Below, in pieces: positions 1 through 8,077 of a stretch of DNA of 40,224 bases. The translations under genes were made by a program, and so were the position numbers. The stretch's first letter is position 1; each line of letters opens with the position of its first letter. The stretch is from Sulfurovum sp. (GTDB lineage Bacteria > Campylobacterota > Campylobacteria > Campylobacterales > Sulfurovaceae), in assembly GCA_023955225.1 (NCBI GenBank), contig JAGSGJ010000017.1, positions 1 to 40,224 of the forward strand, written 5' to 3'. The notes beneath the pieces were generated by a model. It was not told the origin of the DNA, searched no databases, and saw nothing but the letters and a program-made list of their open reading frames with translations.

Positions 1-190
1 AGATACCAAAACATTCGATGTCATAATCTTTACAGTCATGTCCCAAAATGCGATCACGTACAGCACCACCGACCACATAACATTTGGCATTATAATTTTG
101 TACTAAATAATCTGTTACTGTAGTGATATTTTCAAGTATATGAGGGTCTATTTGTGAGAAAAAGTTTGGAAAAGATTTGATAGTGGGCAT
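1..190 (-). CDS. CCA tRNA nucleotidyltransferase / poly(A) polymerase family, N-terminal fragment
   Basis: Only the first 63 codons are in the window; the rest lies beyond base 1. The visible N-terminus ends in the nucleotidyltransferase signature of this family: GGAVRD around residues 43-48, followed by the metal-binding DYDIEC near residues 56-61. Enzymes with this head domain add or repair the 3' CCA of tRNAs, or add poly(A). The ATG at 188-190 is preceded by AAGGGA at good spacing, which supports the start. Family assignment from the two motifs is firm, but CCA-adding and poly(A) polymerase activity cannot be told apart from this fragment. Confidence 0.85.
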   Translation of the reverse strand, partial: MPTIKSFPNFFSQIDPHILENITTVTDYLVQNYNAKCYVVGGAVRDRILGHDCKDYDIECFGI

Positions 191-286
191 GGTATCCCTT
201 TCTAAATCATTTTAAAATGCTACTCTCTATGAAGAGCAACAAGTTGCGAGAGCCAACTCAGTTGAAGGTTGACTCAGTTTTGCCTT
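191..286. other. Inverted-repeat-rich gap downstream of leuB
   Basis: The 96-base gap holds short self-complementary stretches: GCAAC-AA-GTTGC flanked by CTCTC and GAGAG, and the palindrome CAACTCAGTTG followed by a near repeat of its right half. These could fold in the leuB transcript and slow or end transcription before the downstream gene. There is no clear T-run, so this is not a classical terminator. Confidence 0.35.
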
Positions 287-1357
287 CTATTTACTCGCAT
301 AGTCAGCGATAATATCACCGATCTCAGTACACGTACAGATCTCTTTTGCATCATAATCACCAAGGTCACCTGTACGGTAACCTTCACTCAATGCTTTTTT
401 GATAGCATCATCTATTTTATCTGCTGCTTCATTTTCACCTAAAGCATAACGAAGCATCATACTTGCAGATGAGATAGTTGCTAACGGGTTAGCGATACCC
501 TGTCCAGCGATATCCGGTGCAGAACCATGAATAGGCTCAAACAACCCTACTCCTTTACCTGTACTGGCACTGGGAAGAAGTCCGATAGATCCACTTAACA
601 TACTCGCAGCATCTGAAAGGATATCACCAAAGATGTTTCCAGTCAAGATAACATCGAACTGTTTAGGGTCACGGATAAGTTGCATTGCAGCATTATCTAC
701 ATACATATGAGAAAGTTCAACTTCCGGGTAATCTTTAGCTATTTCTTCTACGATCTCTCTCCAAAACTGGCTTACTTCAAGTACATTGGCTTTATCTACA
801 GAACAAACACGTTTATTACGTTTCATAGCGATATCAAATGCCACTATAGCGATACGTTTTACTTCTTCTCTTGTATAGATCATTGTGTTGAATGCTTTAT
901 CTTCATGAAGTTCTCTTGGCTGACCAAAATAGATACCACCAGTAAGCTCACGTACAACCATGATGTCTACACCCTGAATCACTTCAGGCTTAAGACTAGA
1001 GGCATGCACTAATTCATCATATACCATTGCAGGTCTAAGATTTGCAAATGTTCCCATCTCTTTACGAAGACCCAAAAGTCCTGTTTCCGGACGTAAATGT
1101 CTCTCTAGTGTATCCCATTTTGGTCCACCGATCGCACCAAATAAAACTGCATCACACTTCTTTACACCCTGGACAGTCTCCTCTGGTAATGGTACACCCG
1201 TTTCATCTATAGCAGCACCACCAAGTAACATCTCTTCGTACTTAAGGTTAAACCCTTGTGTTACAGAAACTGCATCAAGTACTTTTATAGCTTCATCAAT
1301 GATTTCAGGACCTATCCCATCACCTTTAATTACACCAATTTTATAACTTTTACTCAT
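287..1357 (-). CDS. leuB: 3-isopropylmalate dehydrogenase
   Basis: This 356-residue protein is a full-length member of the isocitrate/isopropylmalate dehydrogenase family. It catalyses the NAD-dependent oxidation and decarboxylation of 3-isopropylmalate to 2-oxoisocaproate in leucine synthesis, in the cytoplasm. It opens with GVIKGDGIGPEI. ELTGGIYFG lies near residue 138, and the metal/substrate motif around TGNIFGDILSD lies near residue 240. The NAD-binding segment GLFEPIHGSAPDIAGQGIANP lies near residue 273. It is the second gene of a minus-strand pair, four bases after leuD, with its ribosome-binding site overlapping the end of leuD. leuA and leuC are not in the window. Confidence 0.97.
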   Translation of the reverse strand: MSKSYKIGVIKGDGIGPEIIDEAIKVLDAVSVTQGFNLKYEEMLLGGAAIDETGVPLPEETVQGVKKCDAVLFGAIGGPKWDTLERHLRPETGLLGLRKEMGTFANLRPAMVYDELVHASSLKPEVIQGVDIMVVRELTGGIYFGQPRELHEDKAFNTMIYTREEVKRIAIVAFDIAMKRNKRVCSVDKANVLEVSQFWREIVEEIAKDYPEVELSHMYVDNAAMQLIRDPKQFDVILTGNIFGDILSDAASMLSGSIGLLPSASTGKGVGLFEPIHGSAPDIAGQGIANPLATISSASMMLRYALGENEAADKIDDAIKKALSEGYRTGDLGDYDAKEICTCTEIGDIIADYASK

Positions 1358-1361
1358 AGGG

Positions 1362-1871
1362 TTATGCCTTCTCTTCTATTTCTTTTTTAGTTTCAATCTC
1401 TTTTTTGGCAAAGGCAATAAGCCCGCCGGCATCTACTAATTCTTGCATAAATTCAGGAATAGGAGAAAACTTATATGTTTTTGCTTGTGATACATTGATA
1501 ATTTCACCCGCAGCCATGTCAACTCTAACCACATCACCTTCATTAATCTCTGTTGCTTCTGCAAGCTCAAAGATAGGAAGTCCCATGTTAAATGCATTTC
1601 TGTAAAAAATACGTGCAAATGTTGGTGCGATTACCGCACTTACACCTGCTGCTTTTAGTGCGATAGGTGCATGCTCACGACTTGAACCACAACCAAAGTT
1701 TTCACCAGCAACGATAATGTCACCCTCTGTCATTTTGGAAACAAACTCAGGGTCTGCATCTTCCATTACATATTTTGCCAACTCACTTGGCTCACTTGTA
1801 TTAAGATATCTTGCTGCGATGATTAAATCAGTATCGATATTATCACCAAATTTCCAAACTTTACCTTGCAA
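1362..1871 (-). CDS. leuD: 3-isopropylmalate dehydratase small subunit
   Basis: The 169-residue product is the short type of LeuD, which pairs with the iron-sulfur subunit LeuC to isomerise 2-isopropylmalate to 3-isopropylmalate. It shows the swivel-domain signatures GDNIDTDLIIAARYLN near the N-terminus and GENFGCGSSREHAP near residue 57. The C-terminus carries a charged repeat-like tail rich in KKEIE. Translation appears to begin at TTG (1869-1871): no in-frame ATG lies upstream, and AAAGGA sits about seven bases before it. leuC is absent from the visible region, so the two subunits are encoded apart or leuC lies elsewhere. leuD is the first gene of the leuD-leuB unit. Confidence 0.95.
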   Translation of the reverse strand: MQGKVWKFGDNIDTDLIIAARYLNTSEPSELAKYVMEDADPEFVSKMTEGDIIVAGENFGCGSSREHAPIALKAAGVSAVIAPTFARIFYRNAFNMGLPIFELAEATEINEGDVVRVDMAAGEIINVSQAKTYKFSPIPEFMQELVDAGGLIAFAKKEIETKKEIEEKA

Positions 1872-2046
1872 AGTATTATCCTTTTTATACTATCTCCTTA
1901 CAAACAAGCAACGCTTATTCATAATTCTTCTCACTAAAACTTCGCTAAAACAGTCAGTAATTTTAGATATTGATACGATTAAAATTTTCGCGATTATAGC
2001 TAAAAAAATGAAATTTGACAAATTTAGTGCTGAAAAGTAATAAAAT

Positions 2047-2065
2047 TTCGGTATAATCCACCTTA
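2047..2065 (+). promoter_or_regulatory. Probable sigma-70 promoter of rpoD
   Basis: A perfect TATAAT occurs at 2052-2057, about 50 bases before the rpoD start. AT-rich DNA precedes it and there is no convincing -35 box, as is usual for Campylobacterota sigma-70 promoters. The inferred transcript starts near 2063 and includes the AAAGG ribosome-binding site just before 2108. The gap 1872-2107 must also carry the promoter for leuD on the other strand, which I could not place. Confidence 0.5.
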
Positions 2066-2107
2066 ATTATATCTGAGGGTTTTCACCTCACACATCAAAG
2101 GTTTTTA

Positions 2108-3961
2108 ATGGCAACAAAAGACAGCATGAAGAGTATAGAAGCGTTATTTCAGTCTAAGAAAAAAGGTGATGTAGTCACACTTGAGAATATCGCAAAAGAG
2201 TTTGCTAAACAGCCGACAGCAGCACAGGCAAAGAAGATCCATAAATTTGCCTCTGATGCCAAAGTAGAAGTCATTTCTGCTTCAGAGTATGCAAAGTTTC
2301 TCGTAGCTAAAGAGAAAAAAAGAAGAGAAGATACAAGAAAAAAACTTGCAGAGGGTGGCACAGAAGATCAGTTTGATCTTCATAAAGAAAAAGAACTTCT
2401 TGAGTGGAGTCGTTCTGACAGCCCTGTTAGAATGTATTTACGTGAAATGGGAAAGATTCCTCTACTTACAAAAGAAGAAGAAGTAGATCTTTCTATGCGT
2501 ATCGAAGAGGGAGAAGATATCATTATCGATGCAATCTGTTCTGTTCCTTACCTTATAGGCTATATCATCAACTATAAAGAACCTTTACTTAACCGTGAAA
2601 GACGTGTAAAAGAACTTTTCAAAAGCTTTGAAGATGAAAAAGTAGAGAAAGATGATTCTGATGATTCTGATGATGCTAACACTGCAACAGAAAAAAGTGT
2701 ACCAAAAGATGACAAAAGAGTGAAGCAAGTTGTTGACAGCTTTAAGCAGCTTGAAAAAGCAAAAAAAGAGTGGATGAAAGCACGTGAAGAACTGGATACA
2801 TTTTTGGAAACAGAAGAGGATCCAGTAGAGATTATCCATGAGCGTCTTAAAATTGCATTTAAAAAAGAGTTACTTAAAGCTTCTCTTTTAAATCTTGGAC
2901 CGACATCTAAACTCATCAACGAACTTGTAAAAGCTATGGAAACTGCACTTAAAAGCGATGACAGTTTTGACAAAGAGCTTAAACGTTTAGAGTATAAACT
3001 TCCACTTTTCAATGATACACTAAAAGCCAATCACCATAAACTACTCGACAATATCATCAAAATGGATAAAGATGATATCATCGATGCTGTACCAGAGACC
3101 ACTATGGTAAGTACCTATGTTGAAATCAAAAAACTTTTTGAAACAAGAGAAGCAAGTAAAGGTAGTTTTGACCTCTCTGAAGAAAAACTCCAAGAGATAT
3201 TAGGACAGATTCGTCAAGGTAAAGCAAAAAGTGAAGTCGCTAAAACACGTATGGCAAAATCCAACCTTAGATTGGTTGTTTCTATTGCCAAGCGTTATAC
3301 GAACAGAGGGCTTCCATTCCTTGACCTTATCCAAGAAGGGAATATCGGTCTAATGAAAGCTGTTGATAAATTTGAATATGAAAAAGGATACAAATTTTCA
3401 ACCTATGCAACATGGTGGATACGTCAAGCTATCTCTAGAGCCATTGCAGATCAGGCAAGAACCATTCGTATCCCTATTCACATGATAGAGACGATCAACC
3501 GTATCAATAAGATCATCAGAAAACACCTTCAGGAAACAGGGAAAGAGCCAGATCTAGATACAATCGCTGAAGAAGTAGGCTTATCTGTAGATAAAGTCAA
3601 AAATGTCATCAAGATCACGAAAGAGCCTGTGAGTCTTGAAACACCTGTAGGTGATGAAGATGATGGTAGATTTGGTGACTTCATCGAAGACAAAACAACA
3701 CTGAGTCCAACAGATGTCGTACTTAAAGATGATCTTAACAACCAGATAGATGACGTACTTGACCAGCTTAACGAAAGAGAAAAAGCTGTTATTCGTATGC
3801 GTTTTGGTCTTCTTGAAGATGAAAGTGACAGAACACTTGAAGAGATCGGGAAAGAGCTTAGTGTTACACGTGAAAGAGTAAGACAGATTGAGTCTTCTGC
3901 GATTAAAAAACTTAAGCACCCTAAAGTAGGTCGTAAACTTAAAAACTACATCGAAGAATAA
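2108..3961 (+). CDS. rpoD: RNA polymerase primary sigma factor (sigma-70)
   Basis: This 617-residue protein is the housekeeping sigma factor. It has an N-terminal region 1.1 (about residues 5-85). Region 1.2 has DSPVRMYLREMGKIPLLT near residue 98. A long acidic non-conserved region follows. Region 2 carries the core-binding and -10-recognition helices (NLRLVVSIAKRYTNRGL through YATWWIRQAISRAI, about 385-445). Region 3 follows. Region 4 carries the -35-binding helix-turn-helix (VTRERVRQIESSAIKKLKHP) at the C-terminus. The non-conserved region contains a short Asp/Ser run (DDSDDSDDA). It heads a plus-strand unit with the CinA-like gene 17 bases downstream. Confidence 0.98.
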   Translation: MATKDSMKSIEALFQSKKKGDVVTLENIAKEFAKQPTAAQAKKIHKFASDAKVEVISASEYAKFLVAKEKKRREDTRKKLAEGGTEDQFDLHKEKELLEWSRSDSPVRMYLREMGKIPLLTKEEEVDLSMRIEEGEDIIIDAICSVPYLIGYIINYKEPLLNRERRVKELFKSFEDEKVEKDDSDDSDDANTATEKSVPKDDKRVKQVVDSFKQLEKAKKEWMKAREELDTFLETEEDPVEIIHERLKIAFKKELLKASLLNLGPTSKLINELVKAMETALKSDDSFDKELKRLEYKLPLFNDTLKANHHKLLDNIIKMDKDDIIDAVPETTMVSTYVEIKKLFETREASKGSFDLSEEKLQEILGQIRQGKAKSEVAKTRMAKSNLRLVVSIAKRYTNRGLPFLDLIQEGNIGLMKAVDKFEYEKGYKFSTYATWWIRQAISRAIADQARTIRIPIHMIETINRINKIIRKHLQETGKEPDLDTIAEEVGLSVDKVKNVIKITKEPVSLETPVGDEDDGRFGDFIEDKTTLSPTDVVLKDDLNNQIDDVLDQLNEREKAVIRMRFGLLEDESDRTLEEIGKELSVTRERVRQIESSAIKKLKHPKVGRKLKNYIEE

Positions 3962-3978
3962 TTCTTTATTAAAGTATT

Positions 3979-4740
3979 ATGATGTCTGAACCTAGATTTT
4001 TTGCCCTTATCATAGGTACAGAGATCCTTAATCGTCGAAGGGCTGATAAGCACTTTGACTTTGTTACCAAAGCTTTAGCACAGAAGGGCCATAAACTCTC
4101 CGGTTCTTTTATCATAGAAGATGACCCTGTCCTTATTATTCAAACGATCAAATTCATTGCTTTGCAATCAAATCCTGTACTCTTTTCATTTGGTGGCATA
4201 GGCTCAACTCCTGATGACTACACCAGAAAATGTGCGGCCATTGCACTTAGAGACGGTACACTTACCATACATGAGGAAGCCAAAGAGATCATTGTTGATA
4301 CACTCGGAGAAAAAGCCTATCCCTATTCTGTACGTATGGCAGAACTTCCAAAAGGTGCAACACTCTTAAAGAACCCTGTCAATAAAATACCTGCTTTTGC
4401 ATTAGATGAACGCTATTACTTCATGCCTGGATTTCCAGAAATGAGTCATCCAATGGTAGAGAAGATACTCATGAAACTGATACCAAATAAAAGAACCTAT
4501 TATCGTCATACACTCACAGCACTTTGCAAAGAGAATGTATTTATAGAAGTCATGGAAAAAATGCCAAAAGAAGTGGAGTTCTCTTCATTACCTAAACTCT
4601 ATTCTGATGGATGGAGGGTTTCCATCTCTGTTGCATCAACCAATAAAAAACTGGTATTTGAATCTTTTAATATGTATATCGATGTACTTGAGAAAAAGAA
4701 AATAGTCTATAGTTTACATGATGAACACAACGTATCGTAA
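3979..4740 (+). CDS. CinA-like molybdopterin-binding domain protein
   Basis: The 253-residue protein carries a MoCF_biosynth/CinA N-terminal fold. LIIGTEILNRRRADKH near residue 8 corresponds to the GDEL-type substrate loop. FSFGGIGSTPDDYTRKC near residue 73 is the GGxGxTxDD motif. FMPGFPEMSHPM lies near residue 153. It lacks the C-terminal deamidase domain of full CinA and is therefore the short form. The role of short CinA-like proteins is not settled; proposals include nucleotide or cofactor repair. The start could be either of two consecutive ATGs (3979 or 3982). It lies between rpoD and an MFS gene in a compact unit. Confidence 0.8.
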   Translation: MMSEPRFFALIIGTEILNRRRADKHFDFVTKALAQKGHKLSGSFIIEDDPVLIIQTIKFIALQSNPVLFSFGGIGSTPDDYTRKCAAIALRDGTLTIHEEAKEIIVDTLGEKAYPYSVRMAELPKGATLLKNPVNKIPAFALDERYYFMPGFPEMSHPMVEKILMKLIPNKRTYYRHTLTALCKENVFIEVMEKMPKEVEFSSLPKLYSDGWRVSISVASTNKKLVFESFNMYIDVLEKKKIVYSLHDEHNVS

Positions 4741-4749
4741 TAGAACACT

Positions 4750-5949
4750 ATGACCTATAGAGAAACTCTTAAACACCCTGTCATTGCACGGCTCTCACTG
4801 ATACAATTCATCTCCTATTTTGGTACGTGGTTTTCTCAGGTTGCCATTTTCTCTATGATAGTAGCCTATGGTGCAGATGAGATCACTATAGCCCTCACTG
4901 CTGCCATGGCGATGTTTCCTGCAGTAGTTCTTGCACCTTTTATAGGTATCATCATAGACCGCATAGAGTTTAAAAAGCTTATGCTGACACTGCTGCTCAT
5001 TGAGATATCTATGACCCTTGGCTTTATTTTTATCAATTCATTAGAGTATATTTGGATATTAATGATCCTCATCTTTCTGCGCTCTTCTGCCGCTTCCATG
5101 CTCTTCTCTGCCGAGATGGCACTTTTTCCTAAACTAGTACAAGGCAGAATGCTTAAAAATACCAATGAGATACACTCTATCATCTGGTCATTATGTTATG
5201 CATTGGGTATGGCAGCAGGAGGTATCGCTACACATTTTATGGGCTTTGATACTGCGTTTGTCATAGATGCTGTATTGTATAGTATAGCTGTACTACTCTT
5301 GCTTGGTCTAAAACTCTCTCTTGAGAAAGTACACCATACTGACTCAAACTGGCAAATGTTCAAAGATGGGTTTTTTTACTTGGTCGCAAATAAAAAAATA
5401 CTCCATCTCATCTTACTGCACGCAGCTATAGGGCTTACCAGTTTTGATGCACTTATCACCCTGCTTGCAGATTTCCAATACAAAGAATTCATCGCTGTAC
5501 CTCTTGCCATAGGTTGGATGAATGCTACAAGAGCCTTGGGTTTGATGATAGGCCCTTTTTTTATAAGTAAGATCATTTCCAAAGAGAATCTACACTACGT
5601 CTTTATCCTCCAGGGTCTTGCAATTATGCTTTGGTCCCTACTTGAATACAATTTCTATTTAGCACTTATAGCACTCTTTATCACAGGTTTTTTTATTACA
5701 ACACTTTGGTCTTACACTTACTTGCTCATACAAGAAGAGACTGACACACAGTATATGGGACGAGTCATCTCATACAATGACATGTTCTTCATGCTCTCCA
5801 ATGTTGCCACGGCAATGTTTATAGGGTATGCTGCAAAATGGGGATTATCGTTAGAAGGTATCACCTTTACATTAGGTATGGGGTTCATTGTTGTAGCAGG
5901 GTATTATATTTGGTTTAAAAAACGGTATATTGATGAAGAAGACAAATAG
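4750..5949 (+). CDS. Major facilitator superfamily transporter
   Basis: This 399-residue integral membrane protein has about 12 hydrophobic helices. The MFS loop after helix 2 is recognisable as GIIIDRIEFKKLM near residues 73-85. It resembles the EntS/MFS_3 branch of drug or siderophore exporters, proteins of about 400 residues with a GRV motif (MGRVISYNDM) in the second half. The substrate cannot be read from the sequence. It begins nine bases after the CinA-like gene, and its 3' end overlaps the next gene by 17 bases, so the unit is probably cotranscribed. Confidence 0.8.
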   Translation: MTYRETLKHPVIARLSLIQFISYFGTWFSQVAIFSMIVAYGADEITIALTAAMAMFPAVVLAPFIGIIIDRIEFKKLMLTLLLIEISMTLGFIFINSLEYIWILMILIFLRSSAASMLFSAEMALFPKLVQGRMLKNTNEIHSIIWSLCYALGMAAGGIATHFMGFDTAFVIDAVLYSIAVLLLLGLKLSLEKVHHTDSNWQMFKDGFFYLVANKKILHLILLHAAIGLTSFDALITLLADFQYKEFIAVPLAIGWMNATRALGLMIGPFFISKIISKENLHYVFILQGLAIMLWSLLEYNFYLALIALFITGFFITTLWSYTYLLIQEETDTQYMGRVISYNDMFFMLSNVATAMFIGYAAKWGLSLEGITFTLGMGFIVVAGYYIWFKKRYIDEEDK

Positions 5950-6541
5950 AAGCGTCTGCTACAATTGCTACCGGCCTCAAACGTCATGTATGTGTGCATA
6001 CATTACACCTATAGAAACAAACACACGATTTGTCATTTTGATGCATCCAAAAGAGTTTAAAAAAACCAAAAATGGGACAGGTCACTTTACTAACTTGTCT
6101 TTGGAAAACTGCGAGATCCATGTAGGCATTGATTTTACACAACATCTAACCATTAACAATATCATAAATGATCCACTCAATATTTGTTACACTTTGTACC
6201 CGCATGAAAGAAGTATCAATCTCAATGAAGAATCTATAGGAGAAGAGAAAAAAAATACGGTCATTTTTCTTATAGACTCTACTTGGCCTTGCTCAAGAGC
6301 CATCTTAACAGCGAGTCCAAATATTGATGCTTTGCAAAAAGTCAGTTTTACCCATACAGAAGTCTCAAAATTTACGTTTAAAGAACAACCTAAAGACTAC
6401 TGCTTAAGTACCATGGAATCTACCTTATGTGTATTAAAACGTTTGAACACACATCATATTGAACATATTGAGAGTAAAAAACTAGATCATTTTTTACTGC
6501 CCTTTGAAAAAATGGTTGAGTACCAACTCTCTTGTAACTAA
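5933..6541 (+). CDS. DTW domain protein, probable tRNA-uridine aminocarboxypropyltransferase
   Basis: The product of about 202 residues has the features of the DTW/TapT family, which transfers an aminocarboxypropyl group from SAM to uridine 47 of tRNA. An N-terminal zinc-like cluster, CYNCYRPQTSCMC, lies at about residues 9-21. A family motif HPKEFKKTKNGTGH lies near residue 40. The signature aspartate-tryptophan motif appears as DSTWPCSRAIL near residue 115. I chose the ATG at 5933 over an immediately preceding TTG at 5930. Either start lies inside the last codons of the MFS gene, implying translational coupling. The tRNA target is inferred from characterised relatives. Confidence 0.82.
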   Translation: MKKTNRSVCYNCYRPQTSCMCAYITPIETNTRFVILMHPKEFKKTKNGTGHFTNLSLENCEIHVGIDFTQHLTINNIINDPLNICYTLYPHERSINLNEESIGEEKKNTVIFLIDSTWPCSRAILTASPNIDALQKVSFTHTEVSKFTFKEQPKDYCLSTMESTLCVLKRLNTHHIEHIESKKLDHFLLPFEKMVEYQLSCN

Positions 6542-6698
6542 GATTAGCACTTCTAAACAATAAGAAAGTCCAAAACTGCATTTTTCATGAATAATCCCTT
6601 ATATCAAATTACATTCTGCAAGATAGTAGTATCATTTGATACACTCTTTATCATATTTATGTTAGAATCTCCAAAATTTAACCTATGGAGATGTTCAA

Positions 6699-7217
6699 AT
6701 GGATATTACTAAAATCGGTCATGGCGAAAACCCAGATGCTGTAAAAGCAATTATAGAAGTACCACTTAATTCAGCTATCAAATACGAAATAGACAAAGAT
6801 TCAGGTGCAGTTGAAGTAGATAGAGTACTTTACTCTGCAATGCACTACCCTGCAAATTATGGTTTTGTAGCAAATACATTGTCTGATGATGGTGATCCGG
6901 CTGATATCCTTGTACTTTGTGACTATCCACTTCAAGCAGGTTCATACATCAAATGTAGACTTGTAGGTGTACTTATGACAGAAGATGAAAGTGGTGGAGA
7001 TGAAAAACTTATCGCTGTTCCAACAGTAAAAATAGACCCAACATATGCAAACATCAATGACCTTGGTGATGTGCCGGAGCACACACTTAACCGAATCAAA
7101 AACTTCTTTGAAACATACAAAATACTTGAGCCTAACAAATGGGTAAAAGTAGCAGGATTCCAAGATAAGGCAGCTGCAACAGCTATCTTGGAAAAAGCGA
7201 TTAAAAACTACAAATAG
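6699..7217 (+). CDS. ppa: Inorganic pyrophosphatase
   Basis: The 172-residue soluble family I pyrophosphatase hydrolyses pyrophosphate to orthophosphate and so pulls biosynthetic reactions forward. The active-site stretches are present: EVPLNSAIKYEIDKDSG near residue 20, YPANYGFV near residue 50, the metal-binding DDGDPADILVL near residue 63, and GGDEKLIAVP near residue 98. Length is normal for bacterial hexameric enzymes. It is monocistronic. A possible TAGAAT -10 element lies at 6663-6668, and GGAGA precedes the start. Two hairpins follow or overlap its stop codon. Confidence 0.97.
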   Translation: MDITKIGHGENPDAVKAIIEVPLNSAIKYEIDKDSGAVEVDRVLYSAMHYPANYGFVANTLSDDGDPADILVLCDYPLQAGSYIKCRLVGVLMTEDESGGDEKLIAVPTVKIDPTYANINDLGDVPEHTLNRIKNFFETYKILEPNKWVKVAGFQDKAAATAILEKAIKNYK

Positions 7218-7251
7218 TTTTTAATCCCAATATCCTCAGTTTTCTGAGGAT
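7199..7251 (+). terminator. Double hairpin at the end of ppa
   Basis: A perfect 12-base-pair stem (7199-7210 with 7215-7226, loop CAAA) spans the ppa stop codon. It is followed at once by an 8-base-pair stem, ATCCTCAG/CTGAGGAT (7232-7239 with 7244-7251), with a TTTT loop. The DNA after it is only moderately T-rich. It sits between convergent genes and could end transcription from either side. Confidence 0.65.
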
Positions 7252-7274
7252 TCATTATTCTCTACAAAAAATCC

Positions 7275-8045
7275 CTAAAACCCAACTTCTTTTTTTCTAT
7301 TATCCAAATACCTATTGACACCTTCAACTATACCCTCAGCAATCTCTTCTTGATAGTTTGATGTAAAAAGTCTTTTACGCTCTTTAGAGTTTGTAAGGTA
7401 TCCTACTTCTACAAGTATGGAAGGTCTACTTGCGCCTACAAGTACATAAAATGGTGCAGGTCTTACACCACCGTCTTTAACATCATCATAGTCATCATTT
7501 AAATTCTTCATAATATGATGTTGTACATCTATCGCAAGCTTATGGGACTGTATGATCTTAGGACCGTTCAATACAGCATCTATGATGACATCTTGACTTA
7601 GTTTATCTGTACCTTTTAAGACAGATGCATTTTCTCTTGCAGCGATACGTTGGGACTTATCATCTCTTGTTTTTTGTAAAAAATAAGTCTCTACACCTTC
7701 CACTTCATCAAAACGACTTTTATCGCTAATGGCATTGGCATGGATAGAGATAAAAACTTTTGCATTCTTCTTATCTGCAATTCTCGTACGTTGCCCCAGT
7801 GTTAAAAACCTATCCCTGTTTCTTGTAAGATCAACTTTGTAACCTTCACTTTTAAATTCTCTTTTAAGCTTTTTAGTAATTTGAAGTACTAGATCTTTTT
7901 CTTTTTTACTGTCACACAATGCCCCACAATCATGTCCCCCATGTCCTGCATCTATCACAACAAGACTGTCTGATCTGTCAACACTGGGACCACCACAACC
8001 TAGCATTAAAAACAGTGTACTGATTCCGAATATAAGTTTTGTCAT
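7275..8045 (-). CDS. N-acetylmuramoyl-L-alanine amidase, lipoprotein (Amidase_3)
   Basis: The 256-residue product has a lipoprotein signal (hydrophobic stretch then LMLGCGG, residues about 12-18) followed directly by an Amidase_3 domain. The zinc-binding and catalytic positions are visible: VVIDAGHGGHDCG near residue 28, FISIHANA near residue 97, and the catalytic-glutamate motif SILVEVGYLTN near residue 209. Such enzymes cut the amide bond between MurNAc and the stem peptide. It lies 32 bases downstream of a larger paralogue and shares long identical stretches with it, so it is a tandem duplicate that lost the AMIN domain. An extra Cys pair (CGALC) follows the first active-site motif. Confidence 0.9.
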   Translation of the reverse strand: MTKLIFGISTLFLMLGCGGPSVDRSDSLVVIDAGHGGHDCGALCDSKKEKDLVLQITKKLKREFKSEGYKVDLTRNRDRFLTLGQRTRIADKKNAKVFISIHANAISDKSRFDEVEGVETYFLQKTRDDKSQRIAARENASVLKGTDKLSQDVIIDAVLNGPKIIQSHKLAIDVQHHIMKNLNDDYDDVKDGGVRPAPFYVLVGASRPSILVEVGYLTNSKERKRLFTSNYQEEIAEGIVEGVNRYLDNRKKEVGF

Positions 8046-8077
8046 TTTTTATCCTAATTTAAAAAGTATATTATTCA

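Noticed and set aside
680..1012. Open frame of 110 codons on the plus strand inside leuB
   Set aside because: It lies wholly antisense to a well-conserved gene, its product is a low-complexity Phe/Tyr/His-rich sequence, and it has no ribosome-binding site.
2572..3030. Open frame of 152 codons antisense to rpoD
   Set aside because: It is a Ser/Leu-rich shadow of the acidic and Lys-rich rpoD segment on the other strand, with no recognisable domain.
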